Source: Coriolopsis trogii (taxonomy: Eukaryota; Basidiomycota; Agaricomycetes; Polyporales; Polyporaceae). Taken from it: DNA of 64,000 nt. The DNA lies in contig JAHYIO010000004.1 of the NCBI GenBank assembly GCA_020543525.1, forward strand, positions 2,356,001 to 2,420,000. The letters run 5' to 3'. Both the position numbers and the translations under genes were made by a program. Shown here piece by piece: positions 1 to 11,311 of this stretch (position 1 is its first letter; the number at the start of each line of letters is the position of its first letter). Under the pieces are notes generated by a model that saw only the letters and a list, made by a program, of their open reading frames with translations, did no database searches and was not told where the DNA came from.

Positions 1-720
1 GCCGTGACGCGCAGTTGGAGCCCGGAGTGGTTCCGCATCAAGCAGGGCTCATATGCCGAGTACGAGTTGAAGCGGATATACCGCGAGGGCTAGCCCGGTC
101 CCGCCAACTTGCACATATACACCGTCGGCTCAATCTCGTCGGCTCAAGGGGCGTTGTTTGGGACCGCCACGTTCCCTGCGAGATATAGTATCGCCCCGAT
201 CGACGATGGCATCGTCCTCGACTTCCGCACTCTCCCGGGCCTCGGGCCGCCCAACGGATACAACCACGGCAAGGTACGTAGAGTGCGACGTGCGCAGCTC
301 ACTTGTGCTTCAGAGCTGTCATGGGCTTCTGGAGACTGATTGGTCTGGGCGAGCAGCTTCTCACGCATCTGGTCGGACACTGGGTCGGGCTTTACCACAC
401 CTTCATGGGCGGTTGTTCCGGATCGGGAGACTACGTCGACGACACGCCCGCTGAGGCGTCCCCTGCGAGCGTCACAGGCTACGGCTGCCCAGTCGGGCGC
501 AATAGCTGCCCGGACCGCACTGGCCAGGACCCGATACACAACTACATGGACTACTCGGACAACGAGTGCGTGTGCCTACCGAATGGATTCCATGCGAAGG
601 TCGATGTGCTGATTGGAGGCGCTACTACTTGCTCCACAGCTGCCAGAACGAGTTTACACCTGGGCAGGCGAGCCGCATGGCTGCCCAGGTCCGCGCTTAC
701 CGTGGGATCCCTCTCTGAGC
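1..720 (+). pseudogene. M43 (pappalysin-like) metalloprotease remnant, 5' end cut by window
   Basis: The three coding blocks match fungal secreted M43B metalloproteases. Frame 1 gives HIYTVGSISS, a YATFP-like stretch and LPGLGPPNGYNHG. After an intron near 272-353 the zinc site reads [11 protein letters not shown], followed by GDYVDDTP, a Cys-rich stretch and the Met-turn [10 protein letters not shown]. After a second intron (donor near 570, acceptor near 640) the protein ends with [20 protein letters not shown] and a TGA at about 716. Two defects suggest loss of function. An in-frame TAG lies at 91-93. The catalytic Glu of the HExxH zinc site is Leu (codon CTG), which would remove the general base. 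The N-terminal half lies outside the window. An undetected intron across the TAG is possible, but it would not repair the Glu to Leu change. Family assignment is strong; pseudogene status is inferred. Confidence 0.75.
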
Positions 721-2700
721 GTGAATCCCAACATGGGCGGAATGACTTGCTCTGCAGTGAGTTTGTGCGGTTCGGACCTATATCATCTACAACGTACGTC
801 GGTATATGATTATAATAGGCCGGCTCGATTAATAGCGGGTGTCGGTTTCGTACCTTGGTGTTGAGCCCGTCGAGCTGGTGCGATAAGTACCGTGCATACG
901 TACATTGGCAAGTGCTTCGTATAATAGGTTTGCGTCGTTGGGTTATGTGTGACGCATAGGTATATATATTTGTACTGCTATAGCGCATGGTCGGACCTCC
1001 ACCAGGTGCGACCGAGCGAGACTGCTGGGATAGAGGGGCCGTGGGAGTCCACGACCTTCAAGCGCCAGAATGCATCAAGCTTATCTTATCTCTGGCTTAG
1101 GGCTAGCAATCGTGCCACGGAGCTCAGGCCAGACTCGAACAAGATCGCGACCACCATGACTGGGGAACTTCTGGAGAATATCACAGCGCAAGCGACATGC
1201 ATCTCGAGCTCATCGCCATGCCCTTGCGGCCGTTATACAAGCTACGGGCACACGGCGTCTTCATCCCCGAAAACCACTGGTAGCCGCAATTTTGACCTTG
1301 AATGCCACTGCCAGGTACGCCTCCGATCCCTTCCTCAAATATTGACGATCACTGTTGACGTCAACGTGCAGATGACGAGTTGACTCTGAGAATAACTCTG
1401 TCATAAAGGTCTATTCCGCTGTGTTCTGCGGATTGTGGGATGCAGGGGAGGGAGCACGTCAATGGTGGCGACCAGCCCCGTAGGCAGCATCGTGAATCGT
1501 CTCTCCATCTTGGCTTGGCTTGGATGACGACGAAAACGGACAGCGGAGGGTACGTCTGTACTTCAGAAGTGAGTGGGGCAGTGAGAGCGACTCACGTACC
1601 CATGAGCATGGTACATCCTCACGATCCTCAGGCTGACGCCGCGCATAAACATTTGGGCCCCGGGATAATCCCGTCAGGAATTCCACGCTTCCTGGTAGGG
1701 GCCTTGACTGACTTTGTGGTAACCGTCAGCGACACATCAACTCTCCATCATGAAGGCTCTCTAGTCCCACCCGCAGCAAGGTATTGTATTGCCTCGGTGC
1801 TGGAGAAGCCTAGGAATGTGCTGCGCACGTTATGGCGATTCCATACAGTGATGGCCCGCGCTCAGGGGCACTGCGCTCTATAGTATTGGTAGTAACGTAA
1901 CAGGTCAAATTGCCATATATCCGCAGTATGTCATGATACTGGCGAAGTTAACGGTGAGCGGTAGCTGCAATGAAACTTTATGCTACTACCATTGATTTCC
2001 AAAGAGATAGCTATGCCCACCGTTCACACACATTCCACTATGTCCGGCCGGTCGGGAGCACCGCCGTCAACAGCTTTTCCGTAGTGGTTTACCTGTTGTT
2101 GAGATCCATTTCTTCGTCAGGACGACCGCCGATTCCCAAATGTCTCAGCCTCGGATCCTCGTCATTGCGTTGAAGACCTCGTACTATCACGACATTGTCA
2201 GCATGCCTCGCAGTCCAATCCACTAGCCAGACGACAGCATTGAGAATCGGAAGAGCTGTCAGACGATCGAGCGGTCCGAATGGCCTATACAATTGCCACC
2301 ATGAATTGGTTCGCTAGGCGTTCTGTGACATATACTGTCTGGACCACTAACTCGAGGTGAGTCGTGTGCGACTCTTGGCATGAAGTGTCGAGCTAACTGC
2401 CAACTTTGGAGTTTACGCCGATTGCCAACTACGCCTGCTGTACTCTGTATAGAAACACAGGTTTCACTCGAGCTGCGGACCGCTTTCACGGTTGGTGCAC
2501 GCCGCGACGTCAGCGTCTTCAAATCAATGCAAGTAACATGAGCTTCACTCACACCTGACAGTGAGGTTGTCTACGTTCCGCGCTCGGGGACTGGAGACCT
2601 GTTCTCCCCATTCTATAAGTTCAGAGATGCAGCAACGCTTCCTCTCAGGCCCCCGTGCAGCATCTCCAGTACTTCTCGTTTTTCTGCATTTGCTGTCACA
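721..2700. other. Intergenic region, no supported gene
   Basis: Several open frames of 60-150 codons occur on both strands, but none has a recognisable domain, signal peptide or splice pattern. Near the right end a TATA-like stretch (ctataagt, about 2614) lies roughly 85 nt upstream of the ATG at 2701 and may serve that gene. Confidence 0.5.
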
Positions 2701-3756
2701 ATGATTCGCCTCACCTCTTTGATTCTAATTGCGTCCTCCTTTGGTCGTGGTGCGTACATGACCTGTTCTCGAGTCTCTCAATAATCCTAACGCACCAATC
2801 CAGGTCTCGCAGTCCCCTTTGCGGGATCGACCATTCCTGCAGGCGTCCCTGTTTCCTCCACTGTTCCCGCGGGCGTCCCTGTCTCTTCGACTATTCCCGC
2901 AGCCATTCCTGCCTCCTCAACCGTTCCTGCGGGCATTGCAATCTCGTCGACTGTCCCGGCAGGCGTTCCCATCTCGTCGACCGTCCCGGCAGGCGTTCCC
3001 ATCTCGTCGACCGTCCCGGCAGGCGTTCCCATCTCGTCAACCGTCCCCGCAGGCGTTCCCATCTCCTCGGGGTACGCTAACTCCAGCGTGGTCAACCCCA
3101 GCTTCACAACCAACGCTTCACGGCCCATGACCACGGCGAGCTCCCCAACCTTCATCGTGAGCAGCTCCTACAGGAACGCGACCGCTACCCTTTGGTCGAC
3201 GGTGACAGTGACCGCGACGGTCGTTGCGACGGACGGAACTGGCACGATGGGGCATGCCACGGGGACCGTGGTGGCGACCGACGCGCCTGCTTGCACGTGC
3301 GTTGTCGTGACCGGGACGGCTGTGGGTACGGCATCATCAGTTGCGACCGGGACCGCCGTGACCTCCGCCTCGTTCGCGACTGGGACTGTCGTGGGCTGTG
3401 CTTCATCGGTCGCGACTGGGACTATTGTGACCTCCGCATCGTTTGCGACCGGGACCGTCGTGGCTTCCGCATCGTACACTAGTTATGCGGCGGGGACGGC
3501 GGTGCCCTCTAGCTGGATTGCGAACAGCACCGCGATTTATTCCAGCAGCGTTCTCGCCACGGGGACCATCACGAACACTTCCATTCCTACCAGCTGTGTT
3601 CCTCCTAGCAGCAACGTCACTATCAGTGACCCCTTCCCCACCGTCTCGGGCACCGTTATCACTAGCATCAGCGACGCTTACCCCACCGTCTCCGCGTCAT
3701 TCACCAGCGAGCTTGTGACGGTTAGCTATACAGGCGTTGCATCCGGGACCTTTTGA
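2701..3756 (+). CDS. Secreted Ser/Thr/Val-rich repeat protein 1
   Basis: Two exons, 2701-2749 and 2804-3756, give about 333 residues. The start MIRLTSLILIASSFGRG is a signal peptide, and the phase-1 intron (gtgcgt...ccag) falls right at its end. The N-terminal part of the mature protein is a 10-residue repeat of the form VPISSTVPAG, with four near-identical DNA units at 2941-3060 and older copies before them. The middle carries a second repeat built on VATGTVVTSASF. The tail is Ser/Thr-rich with several N-x-S/T sites. There is no enzyme domain and no clear GPI signal. It belongs with five neighbours sharing the same exon plan (5041, 6861 on +; 10878, 12891, 14936 on -). A role as a heavily O-glycosylated wall or surface protein is a guess from composition. 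I do not recognise a named family. Confidence 0.72.
2941..3060 (+). repeat. Coding minisatellite, 30-bp unit x4
   Basis: Four direct units of 30 bp begin at 2941, 2971, 3001 and 3031. Each encodes I-S-S-T-V-P-A-G-V-P. Differences are single substitutions, so the frame is kept. More diverged copies can be traced back to about 2836. Confidence 0.9.
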
Positions 3757-5040
3757 GCCCAACGGCCCCACTAGTGTCTTTCAGACGACTCAGGCCTATC
3801 CTACTACCCTGTACTACGAGTGAAGGGATAGCTAATCGCAGTACTGGTGAGCGGCTACTTAGAAGTCTCGGGTTTTGCTTTTTTTATCTCCTACTCCTAT
3901 CTTCGTGGGACAGTTACGATGTGAAAGGAATTTGTTTTCTGCGATGTCTCCCCATAATGTTCGTCTGTTCTTGCTCAATTTTGTATGTTGGGTGTGTCCA
4001 GATCGTGCAAAGCCCGGCTCTCGATCTGTACCGAATCTACGCTCGACCCTCCACATATGCGCACAAATGATTGCCATACTTCCTGGCATTTGCATGATTG
4101 TGCGACGTCGTTGGGGATAGGAACATTGTTGCGGGTCGGGTACTTCCGGTATGGTGTTGAGCGTCGGTGCCGTTCCGCCGGCATGACCCGCATACACCAC
4201 CACGGTAACGTATACCGTGCAACCTCAGTCTCCTGTTGCTTCCGACGCCATTGGCTAGCCCACGTCTACATTGCCGTCAAGTCTCAGAACTGTTGTTCAT
4301 TTGTTTGTATGCCCCACTATACAAGAAACGGATGTGCGAGGCAGCGATGACACGCACGGCCACGAAAAATATCGCAAGAGATGACCGCACCGCACCGTCT
4401 GCGTTGGCAAGACTCCTCAACAATTGAAGCATCGCGGATCGAAAAGGGGAGCATACGCTGATCCGCAGTGGTAGTTCTCCATCGCCTTAGCAACCAGTGA
4501 ACTGCACGTCCGGAGAAGGTAAGTATAATCTCCCTTAGCACTTATAGTGAATCTAGATCAGACCAGAGCACACTGAGCAAGGCCTCGCTAACACGGAGGT
4601 GATAACCATGATAGCTATGGTGCTGCATCTGTACAAGCGACAGATTGAGCGCGTTAGTGTAACTAACAGTTGACTTCCACTCTCTCTTCAGGTATGTACA
4701 TCACCAAAATCTCACTGCGGAACAGGAATAACCTTTAGCTTACAGAGGAATGCGAGCATCGCAGACGAAACTGCCTACTGCGCAGTATCTGCAAGTTATC
4801 CGATCCAATGACCGGCTTGCACCCGCTGTGCATTACGGGAAGCAGTAGCGTTGCACGTACGAACGCGTTATTTCCGTGCTGAGAGGTGCGTTTCTCGGCG
4901 AGGCGATCTGCATATAAGCAACGGAGGGGCCAGCTTGGTATATTCATACACATTCTCTCCTTCTCTCCTCTGTTCAGCGCATTCGTTCCAGTACTAATTT
5001 CAGCTTGCATCCTCGTCTTCCCAAACATCTGCAAGTCAAG
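3757..5040. other. Intergenic region with promoter of the 5041 gene
   Basis: No convincing coding sequence on either strand. The right end should hold the promoter of the gene starting at 5041; see the TATA-like site at 4913. Confidence 0.5.
4913..4918 (+). promoter_or_regulatory. TATA-like box upstream of secreted repeat protein 2
   Basis: The sequence tataag lies about 125 nt upstream of the ATG at 5041, and a CT-rich stretch of the kind common in fungal leaders follows at about 4950-4970. Equivalent TATA motifs precede the sister genes at 6861, 10878, 12891 and 14936. Confidence 0.45.
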
Positions 5041-6031
5041 ATGATCCTCTCTCTCAACTTCGTCCTTGCTGCTTTTCTCGTCGGCCAGGGTATGTACCCT
5101 CTGCAGCTTGCTACATGACAGCCCATCTCTAACGTTTCCTCATCACACTACAGGAATTGCTGCGCCCCTGTCCAGTGACTTTGTCAACGCCACGTCCCTC
5201 ATTCCCAGTGTCCCGTCCTCGGGCCGCCCAATCCCTAGCAACCTCAGTGGATCCCCGCACTCGGTGCAACCCAGCGGCGTCTTCACGCACGTCCACAACC
5301 CCAGTGGCAGCACTCCTCCTTTCGTCAAACCCAGTGGGATTGTCTCTAACGAGGCTCCCCTAGACGTGTCGGACGGGCTCCCGCACCCGCAACGTCCCAC
5401 CGGCTTCGCGGGCTCAGGCCGCCCCAGCTTCTTCCCGCACCCCAGCGGTGCCACCGGTGGCTTTTTCCCGCATCCTCCGAGCGGTTTCCCGCACCACAGG
5501 CCCTCGGGAGTCCCGCCGTCGGGCGTGCCTACAAGCATCGCTGCCCCGAGCGGGGCCCCCACCGCTGTCTCCTCCCTCTCGAGCGGCGTCTCGCTCTCGA
5601 GCAGCGTCGACTCTAGCTCCGTGACGAGCAGCGCTGTGGTCTCGAGCACCCTCGTCGCCAGCTCTGTGGCAAGCCTGAGCAGCGATTCGTTCACGAGCAG
5701 CATCGCCACCACTTCGGTGGATAGCAGCGTCGCGCTCTCGAGCAGCGTTGCATCTAGCTCCGAGGAGAGTGTCTCTGCCTCTGCTAGCGGTAGCGCGTCT
5801 GCTGTGTCTACGTCGGATGCGGGCAGTGCATCGCTCTCGAGTAGCTCGAGTAGCGTGGCTAGTAGCACCGTCGGTAGTGCCTCTGCCTCTGCCTCTGCCT
5901 CTGCCTCTGCCTCTGCCTCTGCCTCTGCCTCTGCCTCTGCCTCTGCCTCTGCCGTCGCGTCGGTGACTGCTTCCGTCACTGACAGCGCAAGCATCGCGAG
6001 CGTTGCTGCTTCTAGCACCGCCAGCGTGTAG
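5041..6031 (+). CDS. Secreted Ser/Ala-rich repeat protein 2
   Basis: Exons 5041-5089 and 5154-6031 encode about 308 residues. The signal peptide MILSLNFVLAAFLVGQG is split at its end by a phase-1 intron, as in the gene at 2701. The first half is rich in Pro, His, Gly and Phe with a recurring PSG motif (HPSG, KPSG, RPSG). The second half is almost entirely Ser, Ala, Val and Thr and includes a run of alternating Ser-Ala coded by a GCCTCT hexanucleotide array. No enzyme domain is visible, and the C-terminus TASV* lacks a GPI-type hydrophobic tail. The minus strand of this gene also holds a long open frame, but that is a by-product of the codon pattern. Function unknown; a surface or matrix protein is plausible. 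Confidence 0.72.
5879..5953 (+). repeat. (GCCTCT)n hexanucleotide array, about 12.5 units
   Basis: A perfect tandem array inside the coding region, coding for (Ala-Ser)n. The unit is two codons long, so gain or loss of units changes protein length without breaking the frame. Confidence 0.95.
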
Positions 6032-6860
6032 ACCGTTGAGAGTAGTGGGAGAGGTGAGTGATTTTCATTGATACGATGTCAGAGTTCTAAATCCTCGCAC
6101 CTGTAGGCAATAGTTCTCCTCACAGACCCCGACAACTCGCATCGGACATTTGGGCATTTTGTGGGGTATCAGGGATTTGCTATCGCATCCTTGTCGTACT
6201 TGAAATACGATTCTTGAACCTCGCTTACTCACTGGGACTGTCTGATCGCGAATCTGAGTCAATATCACAGCACTCTAACGTCCGTGAGGTAATGATTACC
6301 TACTTGCCATTCATCACCCAAGAAGCTCGGCCGATTGTGGGGCCTTTCGGGCTGTGACAGCACTGCGCAGCGCAGCAGCACGGCACTGTGGCTTGCACAG
6401 TGCTCAGTGACCTCACGATCTGGCAGGCGAATACTCTCAGCGCAAATGATGCGAGCTAGATTTCCGACTGCCATCTCATGCCAACTTGAAGACCCAGGAT
6501 ATTGGACGCCTTGTTCACAGGCCTCCAGAGCGTGAAGTACTATGTCGCGAAAGCTGCGAGAAATAACGTTAGCTGCGCAGCTCCGATATGCCATCATTGC
6601 TGTGCGGGGGTCAAACGCCGTGCGTGCGCGCTTGGGCGCTTGGATGCACCACAGTCGGAGCCTTCGTACGAGAACTTTCCGAATCTGGGCCGTTCGCTAA
6701 TAGAAAAATATGGAGGCGACGTGACAGCCTCGTCATGCTCTGCTTCGCCTGCGCAGGGCCCCACACTTGATCGGGGGGCTTATATAGCTGGAGGTGAGCG
6801 GACGGTCTCAACGCGATCTTTGCTCTTCGCCTTGAACTCCCTTTATTCCACCCTAGCACA
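6032..6860. other. Intergenic region with promoter of the 6861 gene
   Basis: No supported gene. A TATA box (tatatag, 6781-6787) lies 74 nt upstream of the ATG at 6861. Confidence 0.5.
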
Positions 6861-7522
6861 ATGCACGCTATCACCTTCATACTCACCGCTTTCCTCGCCT
6901 CGCAGGGTATGCACTCCTCAACCCAGCCATGTTACCACGTCTACTCACATGACTCATCGCAGCCTCCGCATACATTCCCTTCAAAAAGCCCGTAGTGCGC
7001 GAGGAGGCTAGCACTACAGGACTGCCCGTGATCACTGCCCCTACCCCATCAACGACCTTCAGCGCACCCACCTCCGGCGTCACGTCCATCTTGACGACCC
7101 CCACCGCTAGCGCCTCTGCTCTCCCTACCACCACGTCGGGCTTCGTAACCCTCGTTGACCCTACTGAACCCGGAGTCTACACGTTGCTCACGCAAATCCC
7201 GGTGACGAGTGTCGTCTCTTTGAACACCACCCTCCCCGTCTCGCCGACGATCCCAGGATCCAACCTCACAGCGGTCCCTATCGCGACAAATGCGACGATC
7301 ACCGTCGGCTTCGTCCCATACACAACGGTGGTTTCAGTTCCAATTACGTCTGGCGCATCGGGGTCGGTGAGCATCCTAAGCTCCCTCTCCGCCTCCCTGC
7401 CGGGGAGCATCTTGAACTTCCCGTCAGGCTCGTCTGCCTCGGTGACGAGCACGGCTTCGGTGACCTCTTTTACCGGTAGCACTGTTCCGGATCCTGTACA
7501 GACCCTCGCGGCCACCCAGTGA
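6861..7522 (+). CDS. Secreted Thr/Ser/Val-rich protein 3
   Basis: Exons 6861-6906 and 6963-7522 encode about 201 residues. The signal peptide MHAITFILTAFLASQASA is again interrupted by a phase-1 intron (gtatgc...cgcag). The mature protein opens with a short basic stretch, PFKKPVVREE, then becomes Thr/Ser/Val/Pro-rich with N-x-T sites and no Cys. No catalytic domain can be seen. It lies on the same strand as the two similar genes upstream and the aspartic protease downstream. It is the shortest plus-strand member and has no clean tandem repeat, so it may be an older or more diverged copy. Function unknown. Confidence 0.7.
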
Positions 7523-8455
7523 GGAACAAGTGAGCTGTAATGCTGAGGGCTCCGCATGACAGTACTCGAGACTTACACTACCATCAGTATTACTTACGTT
7601 GCCCTCAGTGTACATCGAAGACGAATTCTGTCGCTAGTCTGTATCTATATATTGTACCATTTAAGTTCATGTGACCATCGCTCTAGTGTGTTGGTGGTGT
7701 TAAGTACTATAGTTGCGTGGCAGCCACACTCCGGGCAAGCGACCAGGCCTGAAGGTTGGTAGCCTCGTGTTTGTGTCCGGCCCGAGCTCCGAGACGAGCG
7801 TTCAAGGTACCGCCAAGCCCGACGCGCGCCGAAGGTTGTACTACAAACTTGAACTCACTGTCAACGACAACTATTTGGGCTCGTTCATGGCATACCACAT
7901 GTCGCGGAGATAGTTGGTTCGGTAAGCCGTCTTCACTTTCAATCTCGTCGCATGGAGATTACTACTCCCCTCCCCACAGGTCTGTCTGTTACCGTCACGG
8001 CACCTTAGTGGCACCTCAGCCTCTCAGGGGCACTTCGGGTTGACATTTGATTCATACGACATTGAGCCATTATGCTGTGCACGTGTCTTCGGACGTGTAC
8101 CGCTTGCTTGTGCCGACCGCATAGGCTCCCGTGGCGCCTGCTTGTGCTCAGGCCATGATTCTGAAGCTGTGTAGGCGTGGGCGTTCGCGATCATCAAAGT
8201 CGACAAATACTCTTGCCAAGTGCGATTTAAAGATCACCTTGGCACACTGCCGCGAGATTGTCATGTGGAGACAATTTGCCATTGCCTCCAGGTGCGGCTT
8301 GCCCTAGCGCTGCCGTTAAGTGCGCCCGCAGAACGCAGCGCCGCGCGCCACAGCCTGCGACACGCACCTCCGGTGTTCCCGTAGCGAAGTCGTATACATA
8401 AGAGCCTAAGGGTACGTGGTGAGCCATTCTTTTCCACTTTCTCTCTTCCGCCGCG
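7523..8455. other. Intergenic region
   Basis: No coding unit I can support. The right end (about 8390-8455) is CT-rich just before the protease start codon, as expected for a fungal leader. Confidence 0.45.
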
Positions 8456-10381
8456 ATGTTGCTCCCTTTCTCCTTTCTCCAGCTCGCGGAGCTTATTCTT
8501 CCTTTCTCGCTTTGCGTGCGCCACGTGTTCGCTCAGCGCACGGCTTTCAACTTCAAAGCTCATGGAACCGGATACCAGCGGGTCGGAGAAGGGGACCTTT
8601 CCGAGAATGTGGGAGTGTCCACTTCGGATGATCTCTCGGTATGTTGGCCGATTCGAGAACTAATGATAGCCCAGTTTCTCATATGCCTCTCATAGTATAC
8701 TGTCGAGGTTTCGCTTGGCGGAGAGAGTGAGTATACCATCTGATGGGTATTTCTTCTCATACTAAATGACGCATTTGCAGACTTTGTCGTGCTGTTTGAC
8801 ACCGGATCATCCGACTTCTGGGTCAACACCACTGGTCGCAGTCTCGAGCTTACCAACTCTACCGACCTCGTCACAGGCATTGGATACGGGAAGGGCCAAG
8901 TAGTAGGGACCATAGACTTTGCCAAACTCGAGATTGGCGACTTTGTCATTCCATCCCAAGGTGCGTGCACGTCGACAACCCCTCATGCAGTTGCTTCTCA
9001 TTCACTCAACACCGTCTACTGTAGCGTTTCTCAACCCAACCGAAATCACGGACTTTGGTGGAGACATCGACGGCATCATTGGCATGGCATTCGACAACGG
9101 CCCAATCTATGCCGCCATTCAGCGAGCATGGGGCACTGAAGTAGCGGACGAGCTTGCCCTTTCGCCGATGACCTCGCTCTTCGACCAAAACCCCGACCTA
9201 CCAAACAATTTCGACGTTCAGCTCGCGCGCACGAGTGAGCTCGAAGACATTGCTGAGGGCACGTTCCTCATCTCTGGCCACGACGACGGGTTTGAGGCCG
9301 TCGCGAAGGCGCCGAAGCTGCCACGAGTCAACTCGGCGCATTGGGATCTTGTCATGGACGGCATGAACATCAACGGCAAGGCGTTCACGCTGCCCAAGTC
9401 GCGCATACCTGGAACACCGGCCGGCAAGGTCGTGGCGATGCTCGACACCGGGTTCTCCTTCCCACCCATCCACCAGGAGGCGGTCAACACCATCTACGGC
9501 AGCATTCCTGGCGCGGTGTTCGACTCCGTCGCTCAGCTATGGATGGTACCCTGCCACGCGTCCACCAACTTGACATTTGTCTTTGGGTGCGTCACTGCCT
9601 TCACCCCCTGGTCGCGATATTGTCCTGACGTAACTCGACGTCCGTCCGTAGCGGGGAAGAATTCCCGGTGCACCCCTTGGACTTGACGTTTCCGCTTGTC
9701 ACAACGATAGAGGTCGACGGCATGCTCACGAACCTCACCGCATGCATCAACACGTACCAACCTATGACGCTCGACCCGTCGCGCTTCGCAGGCTTCGACA
9801 TCATCCTCGGTGACGCCTTCCTCCGCAACGTCTATGCCTCGTATGTCTTCCACACACATGCTCTTCAGACGCCCTGTTCAGGATACTGACATTCATTGCG
9901 ATCTCTCAGCTTCGACTACGGCGACTTCTACCCCGGAACGCGCACGAACGGGCTCCCTTTCGTCCAGATGATCTCCACCACAAACACCTCCACGATGTGG
10001 GCCGAGTTCCACGCCGAGCGCGAAGCTATGCTCGCCGAGCTTCCCCCCGCGATCGATCCCGCCGTCATTGTGAAGGCCGAGGAAGAGCGCGCGGCGAAGA
10101 GCAAGAGCAAGAACCTCGTAGTGAGCGGCGCGACGGCGGACGACGACGACGACAGCTCCACCGGGGGCGGTTTGGGGGGATGGAGCAAGAAGTACGGCGT
10201 GATTGTGATTGGGCTGCTTGCGGCGAACTTGGTGGTCGTGCTCACGCTCTTGGTCGTCACCCTCACGATGTGCGTGCGTGGAGTAAAGGGAAGGAGCGTC
10301 GGCGCGCGCTACACCCCTGTTCGATTCAAGGACGCGAACGGGGACGACTACGAGCGTGGCGCCATCAAGTACAGTGATTGA
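8456..10381 (+). CDS. Membrane-anchored aspartic protease (A1, pepsin type)
   Basis: Six exons (8456-8638, 8696-8726, 8781-8960, 9025-9586, 9652-9840, 9910-10381) encode 538 residues. After a hydrophobic N-terminus comes the first catalytic motif FDTGSSDFW with Asp78; the second is LDTGFSFPP with Asp272. The block TYGKGQ-like GYGKGQVVGTIDFA and SQAFLNPTEITDF are typical of basidiomycete A1 proteases. The tail holds an acidic Asp run, a single membrane helix at about 478-502 and a short basic cytoplasmic end, so the enzyme is probably held at the plasma membrane facing outward. It is flanked on both sides by small secreted Ser/Thr-rich proteins. Part of this gene has a decayed copy on the minus strand at about 12.4-12.7 kb. 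Both catalytic Asp are present, so activity is likely. Confidence 0.9.
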
Positions 10382-10877
10382 GCTGTGACTCAGGGATCAT
10401 CTGGGTTTGGGGCCCGGGTGACTCGTCTTTGTATCTGGGAGGAGTTGAGCTGTCCGGGTTTTGTCATCTGTATAATTTGCATTATATTTACTTGTTGTCT
10501 CGATTCTTCAATGTGGTACTAATGTGCCCGTAGACATGCATTGCGAGGCGTTGGTGCTTAAAACCCTGACTATTAGGAGCCCATATCTTAAGCAGATTCT
10601 GACTATATTGACTGACGATACCGTGAATTGCACAATCTAGTATATCTGGTCCTGAAATTATGACCTATTATGGCACGCGACGATTCCACTGACCAGGACA
10701 TGGGTCATTCTCGAGGGCAAATGTAGCTGGAGGAGCTGCAGATCTTCATGAATTCTCCAAAAATGCTCCATGATTGAGAGAAAACCTCGCATTTCCCACA
10801 AGTTTACGAGCAACTAATACCACCATCTGCCAAGTATCGTCTCCTTCCATCGTCTCGTGCGAGCACAAGGACGCTGT
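10382..10877. other. Intergenic region between convergent genes
   Basis: Holds the 3' ends of the aspartic protease (+) and of a secreted repeat protein (-). It is locally AT-rich at 10465-10500. No gene seen. Confidence 0.5.
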
Positions 10878-11311
10878 TCACAATCCGAACGGGTTGATGG
10901 TCGTGGTGTACGTGGTGACATGCCCGTCAACCGTCGTCACCACCGTCGTCGGGATCGGCGTGTCGAAGATGGTCGTCCCGTAGACCGGCGGGAGCGGGTA
11001 GACAGTGTAGGTGTAGGTCGTCAGGTGCCCGTCCACCGTCCCAACCGCCGTGACTGCGCCGGGGGTCGCCGTAGCGGGGTCGCTGGACGGCGGACTGGGG
11101 AAGGGGTCGACCGTGGCGACGACCGTGGTTGGGGTACCATCGACGGTCTCCACGATCGTGGTCACGTATTCGGACTGAGGACCCCTTTGAGGGATTGCGA
11201 GGGCTAGGGGAGGGAGCAGTGAGCAATGGAGGTACCGATAGGGATGACTTGAGACGCACCAGAGCCGGCGAGGACCGCGGCGAGGAGCATTTTGCTGAGA
11301 GCGGAGAACAT
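10878..11311 (-). CDS. Secreted VTTVDGH-repeat protein 4
   Basis: On the minus strand exon 1 is 11311-11260 (52 nt) and exon 2 is 11203-10878, giving about 125 residues. The start MFSALSKMLLAAVLAGSALA is a signal peptide completed across a phase-1 intron (gtgcgt...cctag). The mature part consists of three related modules of the form VTT-VDG-TPTT, GTVDGHLTTYTYT and VVTTVDGHVTTYTTT, separated by Pro-rich linkers and ending NPFGL. A TATA-like ttttata lies at about 11395-11402 on the complementary strand. The copy at 12891-13328 has the same exon lengths and about the same protein, so the two are tandem duplicates. No known domain; a surface or secreted structural role is only a guess. Confidence 0.75.

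Noticed and set aside
5143..6018. 291-codon minus-strand open frame opposite secreted protein 2
   Set aside because: It is the mirror of the Ser/Ala codon pattern and the hexamer array; it has no start context, introns or domain, while the plus strand has a signal peptide and a family exon plan.
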